DNA of 64,000 nucleotides from Gigaspora rosea. Taxonomy: Eukaryota; Glomeromycota; Glomeromycetes; Diversisporales; Gigasporaceae. This document shows positions 56,256 to 64,000 of the stretch, piece after piece. Positions within the stretch are counted from its first letter, which is position 1, and each line of letters opens with the position of its first letter. Both the position numbers and the translations under genes were made by a program. The stretch covers positions 240,834 to 304,833 of the forward strand of contig QKWP01000031.1 of the NCBI GenBank assembly GCA_003550325.1, read 5' to 3'. Under the pieces are notes generated by a model, which was given only the letters and a program-made list of their open reading frames with translations, had not been told where the DNA came from and made no database searches.

Positions 56256-57573
56256 AAAAGCCAAGAAAAAAAGAGCGAAAGTTAATAATACTAGCCAAAA
56301 AAAAAAGCAACGGTAAAAAAAAAAAAATACTTAGATCTGATTGTGTAACCGGTGTTGATCAAAACAATGACGATCTTCACCCGACGTAGGTGATATCACC
56401 TAGGGTGAAAATTAGTCAAAATCATTAAAAAAAATAAATTTTAATTTTTTTTAAAAACAGAAAAAATACCTCTTTTAAAAATGGTTCTTTATTTTTATTA
56501 GAATCTTTTAAATCTTAATTGCCACTTGTTCATATGACCCATATCGGTTAAAATATTTTGTTCTAAAAACGTCGGAGAAGGCTCCTTTTCCTATCTCTTC
56601 AATATTTTCAAAATTATCCAATAAAAAATTCTTTTTTTTTTGCAAGTATATTATTCAGTAACGGCTGATTTTAAATACCATACAAAAGCAATATCAATAT
56701 TCTTTTCAACGATATTTCTTTGACGGTAAAATTCACTGACACAATACATTCCATCAGCATGTCCTATTTCCGCTGATTTTTTATAATATTCAAATGTTTT
56801 CTTTTCATCTTTTCAACTCCAATTCCATTTTTATAACAATTTCCAACATTAAATGTTCTCAAAGAATTCGCCATTTCTGAATATTTTTGAAAATAAATGA
56901 ATGCCTACGTTCATCCTTTTCAACTCTAATTCCATAAATATAAGAATATCAAACATTACTTGTTCCAAGAGCGTTTCCCATCTCTGCAGATTTTTGATAA
57001 TAAATGAATGCCTTACGCTCATCCTTTTTAACACCACTTCCAGCCAGAAAACAACATCCAACTTCATTCGTTTCATTAGCGTTCGCAGATTTTTGATAAT
57101 TAATGAATGCCTTATATTCATCCTTTACAACTCCAATACCATTTACATAGCATACACTGACAAGATATATTCCATAAGAATGAGCAATCTCTGCAAATTT
57201 TCGGTAATATTCGAATGCCTTAAGTCCATCCTTTATAACCCATTTTCCATAACGATAACAACGATTTGAACTATCGAGTTAATTGGATTATCTAAGCAAA
57301 ATTTATAATATTTTCTAGGTTTGCTTTTCTTTATTAGAAATTGTTCCAATGTATCAAAAATTAAACTAATATTATTGGTATTTAATCTTTCTTCATTATA
57401 CAAATTACACATTACATTAACAATTTCGTTTCGTTTAGAAAATCATGTAAAAAACCATGTAAATTATTATTTTCTAAATACAATTGAGTATCATTGCTGG
57501 CTATTTGATTAATATCTGATGAACACTCGATTTTTTCAGGTTGCTTTACTAATAGGTTATTGTAATTTGACAT

Positions 57574-58653
57574 TATGACGCAAGAAAAGAATTACCTTGC
57601 ATAATACATTTATTTTTAGATTTTTTTTTACTGTAATAGGACTTTTGTTTGATTAGCTGTTGTTCAATTGAATTTTACATTATTTATACAGTTTAAAGCA
57701 ATTTTTTAAGAACAAAAAATAAATAAGAAGAATTGCATAGCAAGTTTTGTGAGCTTTGTTTTCTTAAAAAAATAATTTTAATCATCTTTTAAAAAAATTA
57801 GCATACTAGCGATTTCTCATATATTGTAACTACTTGAACAACATTGATGATGGACGCAATGGAGGAATTCACTTCTTTTATTCTCAATAAGTAGCTGCTT
57901 ATTGACACTGTTTATGTCTAAATCTTGTTAGACATTCCCTTATTATTGTATTAATTTGATTAAAATATTAAAAGTAACCAAAACTCGGAACTCACCCTTC
58001 GTTAAAGACCGCTGCAATATTCCTTGATAAACTTTAAATAATTTACTATTGCTACCTAACGAAAAAAGATACGATAATTAAAGATGGTTAATCTAGAAAA
58101 GTTAAGCACATTTGGATATTTTGAGGAATGCTTAGGTTACTAGTGATTTGACTCGCCAATTCGTTGCTCGAATAACTCGACTTGCCATTTATTCGAATCA
58201 GTAATTTTTAATTTGTGAGTCAAAATATATTAACTATTTAATAAGATTTGAAAAAAAATATTCCATTGCCTATCGGAATGAAATACGCTCGTTATTGTAA
58301 TTAGTAATTTAATTTTTAAAATTCAAAAAATAATTCGAATTATTGTACAGTTTTTTATGAAACGAATGTCCAATTTATTTCCATATTGTTCAGTGTGAAA
58401 TTAAATCGGACTTTATAATGATACCGTTATTGGTTGGGTTTGTTTAATATTTTTCTGATTACATATTAGATATAAAATTTGATTGGCCAATCAAACATTA
58501 CATTTAACATATGACCAGAAAAATATTCACGATATTGAAAATCACCTACCCAATAACTATAAATGATTAACTCGATCAAATGATTCGTACACTTTGAGTT
58601 TAATTTGCGAATTATGAGTTTTAGCACGAGTCCAATTGCTCACTAAATTTTTG
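57574..58653. repeat. Duplicated 5' flank of copy C and 3' junction of copy D
   Basis: 57574-58330 matches 17322-18060 and 63315-64000. 58550-58653 matches 900-1030 and 18085-18200. A 14-codon + strand frame at 57850-57894 is the counterpart of 17602-17646. An ambiguous base (n) is at 58654, and the sequence type changes there from 5'-flank text to the 3' flank of copy D. Confidence 0.7.
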
Positions 58654-60589
58654 NATAAAGTATAATTTCTTAATAAATACATAATAATAAACTTATATAA
58701 TAAAATTTAAATTTATCATTTAAACAAAACTTGTTTGTTAAATATCATCCGGAACTTCTATAATACTAGCACTTTTAGTGATACCCAGTTTTGATAATCT
58801 TGAACAAATTTCTGATATATTATATGGTTTGCTCGTATATATATTGTTTAAATTTTCACTAATAATAGATGAATTTTTGTTGACCTCATCACTAGCTAAG
58901 AATTGCTTTTTTGTAATTCTATCTTTACTCTTATTTTTGATAATTCTTTCTAAAAATTGTTTACTTTTACTAATTTTCAACCATTCATCTAGTTTAGTAA
59001 TTATTTCTTTAATACTAGGCCGTTTTTCTGGATCAGAATTCATGCAATGATTTGCCAATTCAACATAGCAATCAGGAGTACCAGGTGCAAAATTTGGTCG
59101 TAATCCATTACAAATCCTAACTACCAGATCAAAATCAAATTTATAATTATTAAAAGACCTTTGTCCAGTTGTCATCTCGACCATAATAATTCCAAATGAA
59201 TAAATATCTGATGCTTCTGTGTATGGCTTTTTTTGAAAGAGTTCGGGTGCAATATAAGGTAAAACTCCATGAATACGTTCCTCTTCTTCTTTTTCGTCAA
59301 GTGGTTTTGATAAACCTAAATCAGTAATATATGCTTCATAATTTTCTTTTAGCAAGATATTTCCAGGATGTAAATCTCGATGTAAATAGCTTTTAGAATG
59401 TATATGATAAAGATTAGACACAATATCATGGAGTATCTTTAATTTAATTTTACATTCAAATTTAAAAATATTAGTAATGTTTTTACTTAATGATCCATAT
59501 TTTGCATAACTAAGTACTAAAATATAGTCATTTGTTTTTTCATCTCTAGATATTCCCAAATATTGTCCTAAACTATGACAAGCTTTTAACTAAAAAATAA
59601 AATAAATTAATTTATAATATTCGAAATTAAAAATAAATATTAAAATTGCCTAAACAAATACCTCTTTTAAAAATGGTTCTTTATTTTTATTAGAATCCTT
59701 TACAATCTTAATTGCTACTTCTTCATAAATTCCATATTGTTTTAGATATCTTGTTTTAAAAACAGTAGAAAACGCTCCTTTGCCTATCTCTTCAGTATTT
59801 TCAAATTTGTCATATGGTATCCAATGAAAAAATTCTTGTTTTTCTGCAGTAGAAATTTGTTCAGTAATGGCAGATTTTAAATGCCATTCAAAAGCAATAT
59901 CAATATTCTTTTCAACAATAATTCCTTGGTGGCAAAATTCACTAACATAAAACATTCCATCAGCAAGCCCCATTTCCGCTGATTTTTTATAATGTTCAAA
60001 CGCTTTCTTTTCGTCTTTTTCAACACCAGTTCCATATTCATAGCTAACTCTAACGTTAAATATTCTGATAGTGTTCACCATCTCTGCAGCTTTTTGATAA
60101 TATATGAATGCCTTATGCTCATCCTTTTCAACTCCAATTCCATTATCATAACAATATCCAACACTAATTATTCCTTTAGATTCTCCCATCTCTGCAGATT
60201 TTTGATAATAAATGAATGCCTTATGTTCATCCTTTTCAACTCCAATTCCTTTATTATAACATTGTCCAACAGCATATATTCCGCTAGCGCATCCCATCTC
60301 TGCAAATTTTTGATAACAAATGTGACAGCTGATGCTGAATTTGGCTGATGCTAAATATCCCGTGACATTTCGGGCCGGAATTTGCAGATCATATCACGTG
60401 TCGATCGTGTAACAACGTACCATTCGGGCCGGAATTGCAGATCGCATCATGTGCCGAACGTACAATATAGCAATGCATATCATTGTTTTGCTGCATATCC
60501 TTTTTTTTTTTTATGTTCGCCACCCACCAATTGTTGTTTTTTTAAAAATTTTTTTTTTTTTTGAAAAACTTTTTTTTTTTTATCAACCT

Positions 60590-61906
60590 ATGCCGGCAAT
60601 TCCAAAAATCCCTGAAACGGAAGCTGTATAACAAGCAATAGTGGAGTATCTTCACTCCAAAACAATACCCGATGTTTTGAAAAAGTGTGCCAAGGCAAAT
60701 TTTATTCGTTGATGCACAAAGTTTGTGTTGGATGAAAATAGAGCCTTATACACTCCTGCGGTTATAAAGAATGGTGTTACACTTGAAAGACGCCGTGTGG
60801 TCCCAAGTATGACCAAGAATTATGCACCCGCATATTACAGCATTTTCACGACCAAGCCAACTACCGTAACTACCACAAGACGTTCGCTGCTATTTTAGAA
60901 CACCATATCGGAATTATGCAGGAAGAAGTCCAAGCATACATTAACCAATGTGGCTCTTGTGCAGTAAGCACTTCTCTTAAAGAAAAGACTGATATGATAC
61001 CAGTAGCATCTACAGCACTGTGGGAACATATTCAGATTGACCTTGTAGACTTTCGTGATTATACAGAAATGAATGATGGTTTCGCATGGTTACTTACATG
61101 CATTTGTGTGTTTTCAAAGTTCCTTGTAGCTGTTCCTCTTAAAAACAAGGAATCCAACACGGTTGCAAGTCACCTTGTAAAGGACGTTTTTAAGATTCTG
61201 GGCCCCCCACAATTCTTCAAAGTGACAATGGCAAGGAGTTTGTCGCACAAATCCTTACCCAAATATGTGGGACCCGGGTATTACTATTAGGCATGGTCGG
61301 CCCTATCACCCATAATCGCAAGGTCAGGTTGAACGCCTTAACCAGACCGTTGGTCGTGGCTTTACCAAAATGCTATGGGATAAAAATAGTCAATTACAAA
61401 GGAAGGACTGGGTTAATGTTGTTAATGCCTTCGTTGTATCATATAATTCTTCCACACACGAAGCACATGGTCGTACGCCATACCAGGTGATGTTTGGTTT
61501 AAAAATGCACTGTGGTTATGATACTCCCGATGAATTGCAAAATCTTCATAAAGAGGTTAATTGTAACGATGTTGATGTTACGTCTGAGATTGTCGACCAA
61601 CATCTTTCGCGCGCATTGCAAATTCATCAATCCGTCAATTCATCACTAGAGAAATCTCGGGATAAGATGTATAAAAAGGATAGCGTTCATAAATAAAAGT
61701 CGCAAAACAATACAATTGAAGCTGGGACGACGGTTGCTATTGCACCGGATTATGACACGAATCAACAAACGCGAAAACGAAAGCTTCAGCCAACGTTTTC
61801 ACAACAAGGTGTGTTCAAAGCATTGACATCCAATGATCGCACAGCAATTATAGAAGTAGATGGCAAGGAGGTCCGACTTCCTGTTAGTAGAATCAAAGTC
61901 ATTTAA
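60590..61906 (+). pseudogene. Integrase (rve, DDE) of the Ginger-like element, decayed
   Basis: An HHCC zinc-binding part (HFHDQANYRNYHKTF ... CGSC, about 60850-60965) precedes the core. Catalytic residues are in three different frames: Asp in IQIDLVDF (61039), Asp in QSDNGKEF (61224) and Glu in GQVERLNQ (61331), about 35 residues between the last two. The C-terminal part has RTPYQVMFG and ends EVRLPVSRIKVI with TAA at 61904. Stops fall at 60629, 60710, 61313 and 61694, and frames shift near 60812, 61205 and 61260. Related domesticated or transposon proteins include KRBA2-type integrases. The element cannot move itself. Confidence 0.8.
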
Positions 61907-61909
61907 AAA

Positions 61910-62190
61910 AAAAAAGTAAAAAAAAACAAAGAAAAATGAAAAAAAAGAAAAAGAAAAAAAAAAGGAAAAAAATTTCGAAAATAATCGACAGAATTCAAAG
62001 AAGAAAAAAGAAACAAAAAACAAAAAAAAAGAAAAAAAATCGAAAATAATCGACTAAATTAAAGAAAAGAAAATGGAAACGAATAAAAAAGGGAAGAAAG
62101 AAAAAAGGAAATAGAAGAAAAGAGAAGCATCGAAAAAAAGGGAGCCGAAGAGAGAAAATCGAGGAGAAAAGTAAAATAAAAAAAAAGAGA
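61910..62190 (+). repeat. A/G-only low-complexity tract
   Basis: About 280 bp almost wholly purine (AAAAAG, GAAGAAAAA), with ATCGAAAATAATCGAC repeated at 61975 and 62039. It begins directly after the integrase stop. Spurious Phe-rich frames on the minus strand are ignored. Confidence 0.8.
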
Positions 62191-62211
62191 TAGTGACGGC
62201 ATTAGAGTTAG

Positions 62212-62485
62212 GTTAGGGTCAACGTTAAGACTTGGTAGAAGGATCTAGCTAGCATTTTTAGTATTGCATAACTTTATTGAAATAAATCACTTAAACTTAC
62301 CTATCTACCGAAATTTTAGTAGTAACATGCCCCTAATGTTAGCATGTGCTTTTAGTGATAATCTGACTGCTAGATACGAATATTAGAGTAAGTTCGGTCA
62401 CGTGATAACTGATAAAAATCTTTTTTTTTATTTAGATTAGGGTTAGGGTTAGTGCTTTAAAAAAAAAATAGGGTTAGGGTTAGGA
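62212..62485 (+). repeat. Interstitial TTAGGG runs inside the Ginger-like element
   Basis: TTAGGTTAGGGT (62209), AGATTAGGGTTAGGGTTAG (62434) and AGGGTTAGGGTTAGG (62470). Neighbouring text at 62560-62690 matches 14430-14560. Confidence 0.6.
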
Positions 62486-63314
62486 ACAGGGTCATGGTTA
62501 GAGAATCATATAGGTAAAATTATCTCCCCGACATTTTTTGTTAGTGCGCAGAAGGTTGTTTCTTATGAGTTTGTCGAGAAATAAGCGATTTCTTCTAATT
62601 TTCTTTAGAGCGAACGTTTGTTTTGAATTTTTCCTGATCGTGTTACGTTACACCAAATTGGAAATCCTTATTGGCTAATTTACTGCGGATCGTCACATGA
62701 CCCGAATTTTTTGCCATGGCTAGAGTACTCGAACCGGCCCGAATGGAGTTGTTTACACGATCGACACGTGATACGATCTGCAAACTCCGCCCCGAAATGT
62801 CACGGGATATTCAGCATCAGCCAAATTTAGCATCAGCCGTCACAACAAATGAATCCCTTGTGTTCATCCTTTTCAACTCCAATTCCTTTTTCATAATGAT
62901 AACCAACACCATATAATCCACTAGAATTACCCATCTCTGCTAATTTTTGATAATAATTGAATGCTTTACATTCATCCTTTTCAACCCATTTTCCATATTG
63001 ATAACAAATTGCAAGAATAAATTGAACTGTAGAGTTGATTGGATTATCTAAACAAAATTTGATAATAATTTCTTCTTCTTTATTAGAAATTGTTCTAATG
63101 TATCAAGAATTGAACGTGAAGATTTGTTCATACTTTCTTCATTATACAGATTACACATATCATTAACAATTTCGTTTAGAAAATCATGTGAAAAATCCTG
63201 TAAATTAATATCTTCTAAATACAATTGGGCTTCATTGCTGGCTATTTGATTAATATTTGATGAACACTCGATTTTTTCAGGTTGATTAACAAATAAGTTA
63301 TTGCAATTTGACAT

Positions 63315-64000
63315 TTTGACGACGCAAGAAAAGTAAGTCATCAAATTTATACGCAGAGTTATGTATTACATTGCACAACATGCATTTATTTTTTAGATGT
63401 TTTTATACTGTATTAGGACTTTTGTGTGATTGGCTGTAATGTTTTTAATTGAATTTTACATTATTCATAAGTTTAAGCACTTTTTCAAAGAAAACAAAAT
63501 AAAATAAGAAAAATTGTATAGCAAGTTTTATTAGAGTTGTAGGGCTTTGTTTTCTTAAAAAGTAATTTTAATCATCTTTTAAAAAAAATTAGCATACTAG
63601 CTACTTCTCATATATCGTAATTACTTGAAAATGGACACAATGGAGGAATTCATTTCTTTTATTCTTCATAAGTAGCAGTCGACGCTATTTATGTTAAATC
63701 TTGTTATATTGTATTAATTGACTTAAAATATTAAATGTAACCAAAACTCGGATCTCATAATCCGTTAAAAATTGCAGTGATAAACTTTAAATAAATTTTC
63801 TATTGCCACTTTAATCATTGTTTATGAATCTATAACTCTAGAATATTTCAAACACATTTGGATATTTAAGGCATGTTTAGGTTGCTAGTGATTAACTCGT
63901 CAATTCGTTACTCGAATACTCGAATTTGTCATGATTCAAATTGTGTAATTTTAACTCGTGAGTCAAAATATATTATAAGACTTGGTAAATAAACTTTCCT
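63315..64000. repeat. Duplicated 5' flank of Sel1-kinase copy D
   Basis: Closely follows 17322-18000: GCATACTAGCTACTTCTCAT, ATGGACACAATGGAGGAATT, TTCATTTCTTTTATTCTTCAT, and so on. Includes the 14-codon frame at 63631-63675. Continues past the window end. Confidence 0.8.

Larger units (their letters stand above)
54799..56410. mobile_element. TIR element carrying a gene fragment, 1.6 kb
   Basis: TTTCACCCTAGGTGATAGCAC at the left is mirrored by GTAGGTGATATCACCTAGGG and TGAAA at the right. GTGATATCAC-type inner palindromes recall the neighbouring element at 53398-54752, so they may be related. It holds CCCTAACCCTAA runs (55082, 55205), a hAT MITE and the minus-strand gene fragment at 55452-56255. 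No matching target duplication was found. Confidence 0.5.
52275..57573 (-). pseudogene. Sel1-repeat/protein kinase pseudogene C, intron filled by elements
   Basis: The N-terminus MSNYNNLLVKQPEKIECSS starts at 57573. Sel1 repeats follow (57240-56660) over several frames, then a kinase N-lobe (GKGAFSDVF, VAIK) at about 56620-56465. The short intron at the same place as in copies A and D carries about 3 kb of insertions (53395-56450). The C-lobe follows at 53350-52730 with APE-region and GQ-type text, then a minisatellite expansion and EVPDI before the stop. Lesions are many: frameshifts in Sel1, a TAA after VAIK-I, a TAG within the DEKEQEE-type segment, and a ~50-bp insertion next to the catalytic-loop region near 53090-53135. 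It is the most decayed of the three paralogues. Confidence 0.8.
60321..62844 (+). mobile_element. Ginger-like DNA transposon with DDE integrase, 2524 bp
   Basis: TIRs of about 90 bp start TGTGACRGCTGATGCTRAAT and continue through ATCCCGTGACATTTCGGG to CACGTGTCGATCGTG, with few mismatches. ACAAA (5 bp) duplicates at 60316-60320 and 62845-62849. TGTNR termini, 4-5-bp duplications and a retroviral-type integrase are the published traits of Ginger elements. It lies in the Sel1 region of kinase copy D. A purine tract (61910-62180) and TTAGGG runs (62212, 62445, 62470) follow the integrase. Confidence 0.8.
58738..63314 (-). pseudogene. Sel1-repeat/protein kinase pseudogene D, split by a transposon
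   Basis: The start MSNCNNLFVNQPEKIECSSN is at 63314. Exon 1 runs to 59662 but is split at 62845/60320 by a 2.5-kb transposon; the intron is 59590-59661 (72 bp, GT-AG) and exon 2 is 59589-58738. About six Sel1 repeats (GIGVEKDEHKAFIYYQKSAE) precede the kinase: P-loop GKGAFSTVF, VAIK, HRDLHPGN (Asp codon near 59375), DLGLSKP in place of DFG, and GVLPYIAPELF. The kinase half has no stop and is the best preserved of the three copies. A ~10-bp deletion near 63070 relative to copy A shifts the N-terminal frame, and the transposon separates the halves, so a full protein is not expected. Confidence 0.85.

Noticed and set aside
60321..62844. LTR retrotransposon
   Set aside because: The integrase is retroviral-like, but the terminal repeats are inverted, not direct, and no gag, protease or reverse transcriptase is present.

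Overview
The window looks like nuclear DNA of an arbuscular-mycorrhizal fungus (Glomeromycotina, very like Rhizophagus irregularis). It is strongly AT-rich, gene-poor and full of mobile elements. Its only recognisable host-type coding matter belongs to families hugely expanded in those fungi: Sel1-repeat proteins fused to a Ser/Thr-type kinase, BTB/BACK proteins and SAM-type fragments. I found one clearly intact gene, a Tc1 transposase. Nearly all other coding matter is broken. All calls rest on reading the sequence; no database search was possible.

Layout. 1-3.6 kb: a palindromic repeat array, an orphan copy of a kinase-gene 5' flank and a TTAA-flanked inverted-repeat element. 3.66-9.29 kb: a hAT-type element with 8-bp target duplications; inside it lies a LINE 3' fragment (RNase H plus zinc knuckle), and that LINE is itself split by a second hAT element (4129-7912). 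9.3-15.2 kb: tandem and dispersed repeats ending in a Helitron-like 3' hairpin. 15.26-17.32 kb: Sel1-kinase pseudogene A and its duplicated 5' flank. 19.8-24.5 kb: a Helitron-like end, minisatellite repeats and a second, different Sel1/kinase relic.

24.62-43.58 kb: the most striking structure. A 13-bp terminal inverted repeat (TAGTGTTCTGACC), GGGTGACCC-rich subterminal DNA on both sides and a matching 8-bp duplication (GCCCAGAA) delimit an apparent 18.95-kb hAT-type unit. It holds a tRNA-headed SINE with its own 10-bp duplication, two Helitron-like ends, a 16-unit ~120-bp satellite, the intact Tc1 element, BTB/BACK and Sel1 relics, and several MITEs.

43.6-50.5 kb: a Russian-doll nest of MITEs (45772-47646), a small TA-flanked MITE and a 2.1-kb hAT element. 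52.3-57.6 kb: Sel1-kinase pseudogene C, whose intron received about 3 kb of nested elements, including two near-identical GGGCATGCCC-rich MITEs and a TIR element carrying a host-like gene fragment. 58.7-63.3 kb: Sel1-kinase pseudogene D, split in its Sel1 domain by a 2.5-kb DNA transposon with ~90-bp TIRs and a decayed DDE integrase (Ginger-like). Duplicated 5' flanks follow copies A, C and D, so the locus grew by segmental duplication followed by transposon invasion.

For hAT-type elements the call is based on 8-bp duplications and TIRs, because no hAT transposase was recognised anywhere in the window.
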